Source: Petaurus breviceps papuanus
Taxonomy: Eukaryota > Chordata > Mammalia > Diprotodontia > Petauridae
DNA: 64,000 bases
Assembly: GCA_028583685.1 (NCBI GenBank)
Contig: JAMXIF010000043.1
Span: 7,918,444-7,982,443, forward strand
Reading direction: 5' to 3'
Shown here: positions 10,781-21,298 of the stretch, piece by piece
How the letters are laid out: each line of letters begins with the position of its first letter
Numbering within the stretch: position 1 is the stretch's first letter
Program-made: the position numbers and the translations under genes
Notes under the pieces: model-generated
What the model saw: the letters and a program-made list of their open reading frames with translations, nothing else
Database searches by the model: none
What the model was told of the DNA's origin: nothing

Positions 10781-11125
10781 TTTCACAAGAGATTGGGGGG
10801 GGTGAATTCACAACCCAAATACCTTTGCTTGAAAAAAGGGTTGAGTCGTGGAAATATAAGATTTAGACTCCCTCCCTTCTCAGTCAGGAATGAATTGTTT
10901 TTGAAAACAATAATAGTTGTGTTGTTGTTGAAACACATGTATACCCTGTAGGAAACCATTGCTGCTTTGTTATTTGGGGCCACTTAATGAGAACTGAAAA
11001 TGACAAGATTCCCAAAGCAACCAAAGAGAATCAAAAATGAGCTTGAGAAATTTTATCTATGAGAGTTTCACTCTGACCTTGCAAATAAATTCTATTTAGC
11101 CCTATTTACTAAGTATCCATTAGCA
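10781..11125. other. Unassigned sequence
   Basis: No gene or clear repeat seen. Confidence 0.4.
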
Positions 11126-11378
11126 GGTAGGTTTCATAGTGGATAGCATGCTGGCCCTGGAGTCAGGTAGGCTTATCTGTGTGAGTTCCAATCCATCCTC
11201 AGATAAGTACTAGCTGTAGAATCCTGGGCAAATCACTTAACCCTGTTTGCCTCACTTTCCTTCTCTGTAAAATGAGCCAGAGAAGAAAGGCAATCCATTG
11301 CAGCATGTTGGCCAAGGAAACCCCAGATGAGATTACAAAGAGTCAGATGTGACTGAAGAACAACAGAACAATAACAAA
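11126..11378 (+). mobile_element. Marsupial tRNA-SINE with RTE-like tail
   Basis: tRNA-like head ('AGTGGATAGCATGCTGGCCC', 'GTGAGTTCCAATCC'), CORE-like middle ('CTTCTCTGTAAAATGAGCC'), and a 3' tail 'AAGAGTCAGATGTGACTGAA' followed by AACAACAGAACAATAAC. The tail resembles the end of RTE/BovB LINEs, so RTE enzymes probably moved it. Confidence 0.85.
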
Positions 11379-11895
11379 ACAAAAATGTCCATGCCCAGAC
11401 ATCATTTAAGGCACTGCATGGTAATGCATGGGTGAGAAGAACTGTGTGTTGGTAAGCTGCAGGCCTTGCCCTCTTAAGTATTCATGGCTGATTTTGTGAT
11501 GGAGACTGATGGTGTAACAGGTAGACAGGCAAAGCGGGAAGAGTGTGGCAGAATGGACTGGGGCTCAAGGTCCTTTACCAGTATTAGGATTTCTTCTAAA
11601 ACTTAATCATTACATCACCAAGCTGGAATTCAGCTTTTTAGTCTATATAATAGGAGATTTGTCTTGATCTCTCAAGTCCTAGTCAGCTCAAAATTTTGGT
11701 GACCCTATGAAGATACTATTAAATATATTTTCTTGCCCCTTATCTTTTTGATTTCCTTCAGGTAGAATGGAGGGAAATATAAGGGTGAGTACGGGTAAGA
11801 GGGTTGCATGGTGACTGTCAGAGAAGAAAATAAAGACATGATTCCATGATTCCAACTTTGATAAAGACACAGAGGAATTGTGTCTTTACAGGATG
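11379..11895. other. Unassigned sequence
   Basis: No gene found. The 60-codon minus-strand frame at 11688-11870 has no recognisable features. Confidence 0.4.
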
Positions 11896-12145
11896 CTCAG
11901 TTTAGAGCTAAGAGCGACCTTAGAGGTAATCTAGTCATAGGATCATAGCTTAAGACTTAGAAAGACCTCAGATACCACCTGATGAAATTCTTTCTTTTTT
12001 CCTCATGAGAAAAGTAGATCCCAGAGTGATTAAGAAAGTACCTTTTATACATTCTTGCATACATTACCTCATTTGAGCCTTACAATAATCATATGAGGTA
12101 AATACTACATGCATTATTATTCCTATTTTGAAGATTGAAAAACAG
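11896..12145. mobile_element. Old MIR/L3-type relics
   Basis: 'TTTAGAGCTAAGAGCGACC' plus 'aggtaatctagtcataggatcatag' resembles the 'agagctggaagggaccttagaggtcatctagt' block common in old mammalian repeats. It is followed at about 12040-12145 by an antisense MIR 'cattacctcatttgagccttacaataatcatatgagg' block. Confidence 0.5.
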
Positions 12146-12320
12146 CCCTAACTCTCAAGGTTTTCCCTTCTAATGGGAGTGACAACATGCAAAATGTCAT
12201 GTACAAAAAAGGATAAATTGGGGGGAAGGGTAATCTCAGAAAGAAGGTGCTAAAATTAAAAATTAATAAAAGCTTCTTGTTTGCAGTGTGTCTTTAGTTT
12301 GGACTTGAAGGATGTCAGTG
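12146..12320 (-). mobile_element. L2 fragment, minus strand
   Basis: Antisense L2: 'AAGGTTTTCCCTTCTAATGGG', 'agtgacaacatgcaaa', then 'tttagtttggacttgaagga'. Interrupted and diverged. Confidence 0.5.
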
Positions 12321-12608
12321 TGATGATGGAGACTTAGATCTACCTTCCTTCAACCTAACTTATCATGTTGTTGATTCCTCCTATGGAAAATCATTCCTTT
12401 CTTTGAAATCAATTTTCTTGGTCTTTTTATATCTTCTTAATGAGACCTTGATGATAATTATATATTTCCTCAGGAATGGAGACTAGTACTGGACACATTC
12501 TTCCTGGTGGAAATGCAGAATTATCTTTCTTTTATAGAATAATGCTTCTTATCACTATGCTATTATTGATATTTTTGAAGGAAATAAGATTTACGGGAAG
12601 GGAATGTG
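12321..12608. other. Unassigned sequence
   Basis: No confident feature. Confidence 0.35.
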
Positions 12609-12690
12609 TTTTTTTTTTATGTGCCAAGCACTGTAGTAAGCACTTTACAAATATTTTCACATTTAATTTCATTTGATTAAAAGATAAGGG
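12609..12690 (-). mobile_element. MIR fragment, minus strand
   Basis: 'GTGCCAAGCACTGTAGTAAG' then 'cactttacaaatattttcacatttaattt' is the antisense start of a MIR/L2-type end. Confidence 0.55.
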
Positions 12691-12764
12691 AAGTATAAGT
12701 CATTTAAAAATGAATCATTTGGTTCAAGTGGTTCTAAGCCTGGTGAAATCCTAATCTTAAATTC

Positions 12765-13175
12765 CTTTTTTCTATTTAATTTGTTTGTTTTTTAGTTTTC
12801 AACATTAACTTCCACAAGTTTTAAATCCCCCCCCTCCCATCTCCTTCCTGAAAATGGCTTGCAATCTGGTATAGGCTTTACATATACATTCCTATTAAAC
12901 ATATTTTCACATTAGCCATCTTGTATAGAAGAATTATAATGAATGAGAGAAACCATGAGAAAGAAAAAACAAAACAAAAAGAGAAAATAGTCTGCTTCAT
13001 TCTGCATTCAGACTCCATAGTTCTTTCTTTAGATGTGGATGTCATTTTCCATCATGAGTCCCTTGGAATTGTTTTAGGTCCTTGCATTGCTGAGAAGGGC
13101 TCAGTTTATCAAAAGCAGTCATCTCACACTGTGGCTGTTACTGTTAGTGTTTTCCTGGTTCCTAATCCTAAATTC
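12765..13175 (-). mobile_element. L1 3' UTR fragment, minus strand
   Basis: Antisense marsupial L1 3' end: 'TAGTTTTCAACATTAACTTCC', 'CTTGCAATCTGGTATAGGC', 'CATGAGAAAGAAAAAACAAA', 'TGCATTCAGACTCCATAGTTC', and 'catttcactcagca'-like sequence toward 13170. Its reverse partner motif is seen in sense at 55765-55830. The 105-codon plus-strand frame over it is not a gene. Confidence 0.75.
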
Positions 13176-13292
13176 TTGTTGAAGATGTTGTATCATGTAG
13201 TAAGGTTAATTCACCCTCCATTTTTAAACTTTCTCTAGGACCTTTGATGGAAATGTTATTGGAATCATAGGATGCTAGAGTTGTAAGGGATT

Positions 13293-13476
13293 TTACCACA
13301 AGGGTTTTTAACCTAAGGTTCATAAACTTATTTAAAAATATTTTGATAACTATTTCAATGTTATTGATGCTCTCTGTAATACTGTGCATTTTATTTTACA
13401 CATTTAAATGCTTTTGATGAGGTGTTCATAGGTTTCACCAGAGGTCCATGACATACATAAAAAATAAAGTTTTAGA
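13293..13476 (-). mobile_element. hAT-Charlie miniature element
   Basis: Starts 'CAAGGGTTTTTAACCTAAGG', has 'ATATTTTGATAACTATTTCAA', 'GTGCATTTTATTTTACACAT' and 'AGGTGTTCATAGGTTTCACC', and ends in a decayed 'gttttagaac', the inverted partner of the start. It is the reverse of the element at 30277-30415. The target duplication is no longer clear. Confidence 0.6.
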
Positions 13477-13622
13477 ACATTTGCATTAGAGACTATTCCA
13501 ATTCTTTCATTTTACTGATAAGGAAACTGAAGTTTGATAAATTATGTAATTTCCCCAAGTCTCAGCATTAGTTTACAGAACCAGGACTAAAACCTAGGCC
13601 AAATGCTAGTGAAGCAAACAGT
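13477..13622 (-). mobile_element. MIR fragment, minus strand
   Basis: 'TTCATTTTACTGATAAGGAA' and 'ACTGAAGTTTGATAAATTATG', then 'agaaccaggactaaaacctagg': an antisense MIR. Confidence 0.65.
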
Positions 13623-14274
13623 ACTAAACTAAAGGATTTTGGTTTCTTTAAAAAAAATCCAGTCTCTTCTGATCACCTGAACCCCCTTCCCCAAGAGCAT
13701 AAGAATGGTCCCTTTCTAAAGAACAGACAGTCCCTAGCTAACTCCAGTCCTTTTAGAGTTCCTTGTTGCTGCCTACAACCTAGTTATCCAGGGACTTCCT
13801 GCTGAGACAAGTTTAGTGAAAACCCTGTATGTCCTCTCAGAGTAAAGCCTCTGTTCAGTTTGTGGTGGCTGAAATGCTGTGAACAGACATCTAGGGTCCT
13901 GTGCCAATCTCAGCATGGATAATTACTGGAGGCCCCAGAACCTCAGCAAAGGTAGGACCCCTGGACTGAGGACCCTGCTAATTAGACTGTTTCACTCCCT
14001 GGCAGCTTCAAAATGGAGGAAGCTCTCTGGGTTCACTTTTCTCATGCTATTTCCAAAAGGCAGAAGGATGACTTGGGAGGAAAAAGAAAAATTAAAGCAA
14101 GCAAGAAAGACATGCAGCTGAAGAAAATCCTGCCTCACAGGAAAGCTTTTCTTTAACTAACTGTACTATTGGCCTCCAAACTACAGAGATGTGTTGGATC
14201 TTGTCAGTTGTACTGTGTAGTGAATGAAAAAAAAGAAACTGGAAAGAATACTTTGGGGATGAATCCAATCCCAT
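13623..14274. other. Unassigned, relatively GC-rich sequence
   Basis: No repeat recognised. It is less AT-rich than its neighbours. The 80-codon plus-strand frame (13879-14121) has no recognisable domain. It could hold an exon, but I see no convincing splice pattern. Confidence 0.35.
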
Positions 14275-14765
14275 CCCATAAGCATTTATTAAGTACCTAC
14301 TATGTACTGGGTCTGAGCCTATGCAGACAAAATTAAATGAACAAACAGTCAACTGTCCTATCAGTGAACATACATTCTCCCAGAGGAATAGAATATGAAA
14401 ACACATAAATATTCACTAGAGTATTTGAGAATGGAAAGATAGCAGTCATAATTAGGAGCACCAGGGTAGGTCTCATATGGGATGTGGAAGTGCAACTGGG
14501 CACCAAAGAAGGGAGGACATGAAGGAAATTCTCTTCAAAGGCAATGAGGTAGGGGCCAGATTGTTAAATTCAGGGAATAGAAAGTAGTCTGGAACATAGA
14601 GTGAATGAAGGGGATTATGTGAAATAAGCCTCTCAGGGTGAAAAGATAGAGTGAAACCAATTTGTGTAGGGTTTTAAATGTCAAAGGAGGTGATATTTTG
14701 CATTAGAGGCAATAGAGAACAACTGAAAGTTCTTCAGTTTTTGGACATGCTTATTTTAAGGTTTC
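14275..14765 (-). mobile_element. L2 LINE, minus strand
   Basis: Antisense L2 from its 3' end: 'AAGCATTTATTAAGTACCTAC', 'tatgtactgggtctgagc', 'gaaggaaattctcttcaaagg', 'CAGATTGTTAAATTCAGGGAA', and 'gtgtagggttttaaatgtcaaagg'. No coding capacity left. Confidence 0.7.
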
Positions 14766-14849
14766 TATTGAATGTCTAGGTAAAGATGTCCAACAGGTAA
14801 TGTGTGATTGACATGAAACTGGAATTCAGGAGAGAGATCAAATCTTTAG

Positions 14850-14968
14850 AGAGGCATTGTGGCACAGCTGAAAGAGAATCTTTCCTTTGGGGGACTTGGA
14901 TTAATGTCCTGCCTCTCTGATATATATTGTGTAACTCTGGGCAAATCACAACTTCTCCATGCAAATCA
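14850..14968 (+). mobile_element. tRNA-derived SINE, degraded
   Basis: 'AGAGGCATTGTGGCACAGCTG', 'gacttggattaatgtcctgcc', 'tgtgtaactctgggcaaatca' keep the tRNA-SINE order. Confidence 0.6.
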
Positions 14969-15049
14969 CTAAGATAATAAGTTACAGAGAAATTGCCACC
15001 CTATATTGATAAAGGTATTTTCCTCAACTGGGGGAGTTTTCTATACCAA

Positions 15050-15785
15050 TTAAATGATAGTTCCATGTTAAAGGGATGGCTGAAAGATGGTGGTGTTGTG
15101 GAATGGTACAACCACTTTGCAAAGCATCTTGGAATAATGCAAATGAATAAACTAAAATACCCATATTTTTTGAACCAAAGATTCCATTACTGAGCTTGTA
15201 CCCCAAGAAAGCCATTGATAAAAAAAAAATTCCCCATATACTCCAAAATACGTATAGCAATATATTTTTGGTTATAGTTAAGAACTGGAAACAATAAAAA
15301 TACCCATCAATTTGGGAACTGCTAAACAAATTGTAGTACAATGATGTGATGTAATATTACTATGCTGTAAGAAATTATATGTGTGATTAATACAGAGAAG
15401 CATAGAAAGATCTATATCAACTGATAAAAAATAAAGTAGACGCAAGAAAGCAACATGCTCAGTAACTACAGCAATGTAAATGGAAAGAACAAAACACCAA
15501 AAAATAATTTTATGTAAATCATAACGATCAAGAGGAACTAAAATGAACAAGTATTGGAAGATACCCCCAACCCATCCTTTCACAAAGGTATGAGGTCCAG
15601 CGGTGTTACATATTACACGTTTTCAGATTTTTTCAATGTATCAATCATTTATGATGACTTTTTTTTCTTTTTCCTCTCAAAATTGCTATTTATCATATGG
15701 GATGTTTCTCTGGGAAGGGAAGGGAGAAGGGTGCATGAATGCTATGGTGATGTAAGAAACAGAAAATGCCCATAAAAATTAAGAA
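15050..15785 (+). mobile_element. L1 ORF2 3' end and 3' UTR fragment
   Basis: Sense L1 terminal sequence: 'GGAATGGTACAACCACTTTGC', 'CCAAAGATTCCATTACTGAGC', 'GTTAAGAACTGGAAACAATAA', 'CCCATCAATTTGGGAACTGC', then a 3' UTR with 'gggatgtttctctgggaagggaagg'. It belongs to a different L1 subfamily from the copy at 53-56 kb. Open frames within it are remnants. Confidence 0.7.
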
Positions 15786-15845
15786 ATCTTAGCTTCAGTT
15801 CTCATCTATCTTTCTGCCTATCTATGCAAATACATGCAAAGTTGT

Positions 15846-15915
15846 GCATTATATATGTGTGTATATATGTATATAAACATATATATAGTATGTATGTATA
15901 TGTATATAAGAATAG
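15846..15915. repeat. TA/TG/CA-rich microsatellite
   Basis: Mixed TATG and TATA dinucleotide runs. Confidence 0.85.
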
Positions 15916-16246
15916 ACATTACAGTATTTTGGGCTAACTCCGAAGTTCACATTGGCAGGTTTGCAAACTGGAAACCTAGGGGTTTCCATGAAAAGTTAGG
16001 TAACAAACATAAATAGATAATAGCAAAGGCATTTACTAGAATGATATAGTATCTATTAGGCAGAGGAGCTAACTCATTTATTAAGTCTATTTTATACCCT
16101 GTACCAAAAGGATCTAGGGCCACTGAAACTTAGTTACTTGGTTAAAGTGACTTTGGACTAAGTAGTTTCTTTGATTTGAGGAAGGTGGAAATGAGACTGA
16201 AGAATGGTAATATATCATAGTTATGTTTTATATTTTTCCTTGGGTG
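15916..16246. other. Unassigned sequence
   Basis: No confident feature. Confidence 0.4.
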
Positions 16247-16440
16247 TGGTGGCATAGGGGGAAAGTATTGAGGTTTGGAGTCAGAAAATCTGGGATTGAG
16301 TCATGACTGTGCCATTTACTATCTTTTTTGATCTTGGGTAAGTCCTGTAATTGTTTTGGGTCTCAATTTCCTCTTTAGTAAAATGAAAGGGTTGTTTTAA
16401 GTGCTCTCTTAAGATTCTTCACTACTAAGTTAGCTCTCTA
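16247..16440 (+). mobile_element. MIR
   Basis: 'TGTGGTGGCATAGGGGGAAAG', 'GGTTTGGAGTCAGAAAATCT', 'GTGCCATTTACTATC', 'TCTCAATTTCCTCTTTAGTA', 'aaatgaaagggttgt'. Confidence 0.75.
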
Positions 16441-16511
16441 GATCTTATCAGTTCATAAAAATGAAAAGACCATGATACTGATCATCAAAAAAAAAAATTA
16501 AAAGGTGAGTT

Positions 16512-16670
16512 GAAGGGGTGGCCAGGTGGCTCAGTGAGTAAGAGGTGGGCTCCAGTGTCAGGATGACATGGGGATCAAATCTGGGCTCAGATATTTAGCA
16601 CCACACCCAGAAATACCTGGCCTTGTAACCTTGAGCAAGTTACTTAACCCCAATTGCTTTAAAAAAAAAA
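16512..16670 (+). mobile_element. Marsupial tRNA-derived SINE with perfect target duplication
   Basis: 'GGGGTGGCCAGGTGGCTCAG', 'CTCCAGTGTCAGGATGACATG', 'GATCAAATCTGGGCTCAGA', 'TTGAGCAAGTTACTTAACCCC', then an A10 tail. Identical 12-bp flanks AAAAGGTGAGTT at 16500-16511 and 16667-16678 (overlapping the A tail) mark the insertion. It is the same subfamily as the SINE split by LTR B. Confidence 0.93.
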
Positions 16671-16839
16671 GGTGAGTTAAAAATTAAAATTATTCCTAAA
16701 AATAAGGTTTGACTAAGCTACAAATTCCTAGATCGTAGGAATGATGTATTCTAATTCTTCTCTTCATCACACCTTCATACCAAACCCTCTACACATCTAA
16801 GTGCACATAGTGATCAGTTATAGAACATAATCATAAAAT

Positions 16840-17565
16840 GTCAATAATAGAGGAGACTTCAGAGACCACTGAGAACAAATCTTACTTGTATAGACCTCTG
16901 GACATATATGATCATCTAGGCTTTGAGAGAATATATATACTAAGGAAGAGTTCACTTCCTCCAGGCACAGATCATTTTGTTTGTTGATAGCTATGATTTA
17001 TTAGGAAGCATTACTTATACGGAGTCAGTCTGTCTTTCTATAACTTCTGCTTTCTAGCACCAAGGATAGCAACGCTAATTGTTTTTCAATACAACAGCTC
17101 TACTCCTACTTGAAGACTGATAACACCCCCCTCTTCTTTAGACTGTCTCTACTACTTCCAATTGCTCTTCTTCTTGCATAATCTTAAGGTTATCCATGCT
17201 TGTCCCTCTTCTGTATACATCCAAGTTTGACAATATTCATCCTTCATGAAACACCCAGAATTGGATATAATCCTTGAGACATCATCTGATTGGAGCATAG
17301 GATATCATAGATTCTATACTTTTCTTATTTCATCCGAGGATTTTATTAAGTTTTTTGGCTGCCATGTTACTTTGTTGACTCACATTGAAATTTATAGTCC
17401 ACTAAATCCCAAAGTTTTATTGTTTTTACCTCATAATCTGCTTTGCCATGTTTTCTCAATTTTATATTGTAAAACTGCTTCTGAACCCAAGGGGAGGACT
17501 TTATATTTATCTTTGTTAAATTTATCTTTTTTTTTTTCATTTGTCCCATCATTTTACCTTTCCAA
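16840..17565 (-). mobile_element. L3/CR1 LINE, minus strand
   Basis: Long antisense L3/CR1 stretch: 'CTGTCTTTCTATAACTTCTGC', 'CTTGAAGACTGATAACACCCC', 'ATGAAACACCCAGAATTGGA', 'TTTTGGCTGCCATGTTAC', 'TTGTTGACTCACATTGAAATT', 'ctaaatcccaaagttttattg' and 'GGAGGACTTTATATTTATC'. The order matches the CR1/L3 3' region. Old, with no coding frame. The 131-codon plus-strand frame (17246-17641) runs across it and is not a gene. Confidence 0.75.
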
Positions 17566-17584
17566 TCAAACAAATATTTATTAC

Positions 17585-18124
17585 TGTATCAGCAATGCCA
17601 TATTCACAATGCCTATAGAGATTACAAATATGCTGATATAATTATCCATTACAAAATACGTCATGTTTGCCATATGAGGAAATAAACTAGAAAATTTATT
17701 AAGATACCAAAAGACTGAGTCCCAAAACCAGAAAGTGAAAGCCTTCAGAGTAGTTATGACATTGGCACAGGTAGATAAAGTAGAAAGCACCCACATTCTC
17801 AAGCCTTTAAAACAGAACAGGCTACCTCAGGCAAAGGTCCTCCTCTCCCCACGCACAGCAACCACCCAGCGTCCTGGAAGCGCGCTCCCAGCAGCTCCGG
17901 CCCCTGGCAGTCCTCAGCAGGAGTCCTTAGCAGAAAGTCCTTAGCAGTCCTAACTCAAAAAGGGCTTCGCGCTGCCACTGCCTCTGCTGCTGCCGCCGCT
18001 GCCACCACCGCCAGCCACCACAGGAACGCTAACTTGGCTTCCGCTTCCTCTTGCTCCGCCCCTTCCTGCTACGTCAGCAAGTCCAACGGGGCATGGAAGA
18101 TCTTTAAATCCCATAACCCTTACA
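17585..18124 (-). mobile_element. Solo LTR, young GC-rich 540-bp ERV LTR, copy 1 (fossil)
   Basis: A 540-bp LTR on the minus strand. Read in sense it begins TGTAAGGGTTATGGG (at 18124) and ends CTGATACA (at 17585). Perfect 5-bp target duplications ATTAC flank it (17580-17584 and 18125-18129). An AATAAA lies in its 3' part. Its 5' half is GC- and CpG-rich and reads through triplet-rich GCC/GCA sequence. The copy at 50446-50756 matches it with only about nine differences over the first 254 bases, so the family is young. The ERV class is not determined; the 5-bp duplication fits several. It looks whole as an LTR. Confidence 0.92.
18021..18079 (-). promoter_or_regulatory. Promoter-like cluster (CRE, ETS, GC-box) in LTR copy 1
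   Basis: In LTR sense this stretch reads TGACGTAGC (CRE-like), CAGGAAGG (ETS-like), GGGGCGGAGC (Sp1-like) and then AGGAAGCGGAAGC (two ETS-like sites). The same order is kept in the copy at 50494-50534. No TATA box is apparent. The factor names are inferred from motif likeness only. Confidence 0.55.
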
Positions 18125-18129
18125 ATTAC

Positions 18130-18600
18130 ACATTTACTATTTACAAGAGATGATGAAAGATTCTAGGGACACAAAGAAAAAACAAAAGAGCATCACTCCT
18201 CAAGAAGCTTACATTTTCATAGGAAAGGCAATACATGCATACATAAAAATATGCAAAGAACATAGAAAACAGATACTATACAAAGTAACCTTGAATAGCA
18301 AGACATTCATAGTTTGGGAGATAAAAAAAAAGACTCATACAGAAAGTGACACTTGAGGTGAGTTTTAAAAGAAGACAAGGCTTCCAAGAGCTGTCTCAGT
18401 TGAGTGATGAGGTCAGAAGCTAGATTTCTGAGAGGTTAGTAGAGAATGAGAAGAAATGGCATAAGCTCAATGATAATAGACAGCTTTTCCCCCAAGAAAT
18501 TTGGCTAAGAAAGGGAGGAGAAATATAGGTAACAGGGATGGCAGGACTTAATTTTTGTTGTCATCACTGTTTTTGTTGTTTGTTTTGTTTTGTTTTAGTT
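18130..18600 (-). mobile_element. L2 LINE, minus strand
   Basis: Antisense L2: 'CTCAAGAAGCTTACATTTTC', 'ataggaaaggcaatacatg', 'TGACACTTGAGGTGAGTTTT', then 'atttggctaagaaagggagg', matching the internal antisense L2 order. It abuts the LTR, which was inserted between this and the L3 piece. Confidence 0.6.
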
Positions 18601-19557
18601 TTTATGGAAAAGAAGGACTTATTTTTTTAGTCAACAAAGGAAGGAACCAAATTGAAGATCTAGAAAGAGAAAAGATGATAGTGGAAAAAATATATGAAGA
18701 AAATGGGAAGTGAAAGAATCAGTGGGATGTGTAAAGGGATTGACATTGGTGAAAAGCACTGTATATTCATTGCAGGCTGGATTATAATAGGAAATGTGAG
18801 ATGAAAATAAAAGAATAAAAAAGCATATGTTCAATAGCTTCAGTTTTCTTAATAACATATAAAGAAAAAAATTTAATTTAAAAGGTCATGGAAGAGAATG
18901 CTAGTAGATAGTTGAGGAAAGAAGAAAATTATTCCAGTAACATATTGAGTGGGATTGAGAATAAACAATAAAGGAATAAAAGGATTACCTTGTTGTTCTG
19001 AGGCAATCATATCATTTTATGAATACAAATTTATTATGGAACCAGTCAGAACAGTTATATCACTTCCTGCAACACCATTCTATGGCATATGAGTAGGAGT
19101 GAAGGATGCAAATAGTGGCAATCCAAAATTCCAGGTTTCAGATTTAGGAAGGGACGACCCAATTGCTCTACCTTCCCCCCTACAAAAAGCAAAAAAAAAA
19201 AACAAAAGTATAGGGGATTATAATATTTTAGGGCACCTCAGTATGGAGACTGACATCCCTAAAATAAAAGCAGAGCTGAGGTAGAGAGGGAGAATGTGAG
19301 TCAAGAACTAAACTTACTGGCAAATTAGGGAGTCATGCCTTAGGTCTCAGTAGATAATATTCAACAATACATATTTCAGGTGATATATTTGGATTTCAAG
19401 TGATATATTTGGATAGAGTGAAAAGAAGAAGCAGAGAGGTTGCTGAGTAGAGGGAGAGTCTGAGGATTAATGCGTCTGATTGTCACAAGAGCCTTTGAAC
19501 TTAGCTAGAACACTTTTTACATGGGTTCATTACTGGACTTGTATCTGAAGCTTCTAA
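18601..19557. other. Unassigned sequence
   Basis: AT-rich and probably old LINE material in part. No gene or confident element. Confidence 0.35.
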
Positions 19558-19712
19558 AGCTTTTTTTTTCTTTTTTGAGGGCAATTGGGGTTGTGACTTG
19601 CCCAAGGTCACACAGCTAGTTTTTGTGTTAAGTGTCGGAGGCCAAATTTGAAGTTAGGTCCTCCTGACTCCAGGGCCAGTGTTCTATTCACTGTGCCACC
19701 TAGCTTCCCTGG
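19558..19712 (-). mobile_element. Marsupial tRNA-derived SINE
   Basis: Starts at a T-rich run (the A tail read in reverse), then 'GGGCAATTGGGGTTGTGACTT', 'AGGTCACACAGCTAG', 'TAGGTCCTCCTGACTCC' and 'CACTGTGCCACCTAGC'. Confidence 0.9.
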
Positions 19713-20755
19713 CCTTAAAGATTTTGTATTCTGTCAGGGTAGCCTTTGCAGATTTGAGATCATTTCCACAGTCATGAGGCATCAGCATAGGATTTAGTAG
19801 AGGGTTTGATCTGAGAAGAATCAAAATTGCAGTTGATCCAAGGGGCAAAACAAAGTTGGATGTAAGTAGGAGATCACGTCTGGTAAAAAAAAAAATAATC
19901 CTATATTAGAAGTATGGAAAGAGTATAAACAAGGGTATGTAGAATTGGAAGAAAAGGCAAACTGGTCAGTTCATAGGAGGACACAATAATAGAGGATGAA
20001 CTCAAGGGTTAAAATTATACCTACGAATAGTAAAAGAATAAAGAGGTTCCCTGAGCATTGAGTGGATGTAGATCTAGAATTTATAGTAGGATATTCTCAT
20101 AATATCTGTGGTTAACATAATGAAATGAGTTAAAAACAACAACAACAAAACCAAAGATCCACTGAATTGTTGTATTGTAAATGCTTGATGAATGAAGACA
20201 AGAGCTATAGTTTGCTAAATTATTTTCTCATTTCACCCAGAAGAGAATCTTATGGAACTTAGTATTCTAGTGGGTGGGAGCAGGGAAGAGGGGGAGAAAC
20301 TGTCTCTGAACCTTCTTTCCCTCTCTGACATGAATGACCCTTACTTCCATGACATTTGCCATTTCCCTATTCTGCCTGGAAGATGGGCTAACAGCAGAAG
20401 AGTGAAAAAAAAGTCCTGTTACATTAAATTATGTCATTGAAGCATCAAGAAAAAAAGCACACCCAATCACCCCACACCATTAGAGAAACTGCCAAGGCTT
20501 CCATCAGGGACCCTGAGTCCAGGATTATGTAGTGTCCACATATTGATCGTTTTCTCCTAAATTATTGACTGGGTGTCTCCAGCATATCGTAAAGTGTCTA
20601 GTGATGTGCTGTGACACACTGAGGGTCATTCTTTAAATCTTCTTAAGCACCAGACATAGTCTCTCAGACTCTCTATAGCCAGGGATGCTATTTTAATATT
20701 GGGGGTGGAGGGGAGATGAGGGGAAAAGTAAATAAATTTTAAAATCATGATTGAA
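19713..20755. other. Unassigned sequence
   Basis: No gene found. The 62-codon plus-strand frame at 20252-20440 has no recognisable features. Some of 19735-20050 may be decayed antisense L2. Confidence 0.35.
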
Positions 20756-21010
20756 TAAAATACACCACATATGGCTTCAGACCAAGACTCATCTTTTGCA
20801 ATCTCCTTTGGAATTTTTCAAAGTCTGGGTGTAATTAATCACTCCTGCAAGGAAATTTGGAACCAATCAATACACTTCATCATTGCTTTAATTATAGTCC
20901 AAGTCATCTGGGGACCACTGTTTCCTGCTTTTGGAAAATAAATTAATAACCAGGTCTTCATTAAGGCCCCATTTTATTCAAACTTTCACCTTTCTTGTAG
21001 CATAGAAAAG
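20756..21010. other. Repeat-free block, candidate conserved non-coding DNA
   Basis: No repeat recognised and no open frame. It has several homeodomain-type TAATTA/ATTAAT cores (near 20833, 20889 and 20942). Conservation is untested, so this is only a candidate. Confidence 0.25.
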
Positions 21011-21149
21011 CGTTTTTAATAACCCTCAAAATGCATGTAAATACAGGGCATTATTATGATTGTAAGGCATTTTTGAGATGATCTATATAGGCAAATTTCC
21101 TTCTTTTCCCTAGATGTAAAGGCAACCTGCATTTTATTCCATACTGTCA

Positions 21150-21290
21150 CTTAAAAACCTGTTAACTGTGGGCAAGGGACTTAACCTCTTTGAAACTCAG
21201 TTTTCTCATCTGTAAAATGAGGGAAACAATAGTACTTTTTACTATGAGCCCAAGAGCATTTCAGTGAGTTACTTCTGCTTTATAAACTAT
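21150..21290 (+). mobile_element. MIR 3' part
   Basis: 'GTGGGCAAGGGACTTAACCTC' and 'CAGTTTTCTCATCTGTAAAA' with 'tgagggaaacaatagtact'. Confidence 0.75.
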
Positions 21291-21298
21291 AAACTATG

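Noticed and set aside
12921-13238. 105-codon plus-strand frame
   Set aside because: It lies over antisense L1 3' UTR sequence recognised at the DNA level.
13879-14121. An 80-codon frame as a possible exon
   Set aside because: No recognisable protein and no consistent splice-site pair; GC content alone is not enough.
17246-17641. 131-codon plus-strand frame
   Set aside because: It runs through an antisense L3/CR1 fragment into the end of a solo LTR; no gene-like feature.
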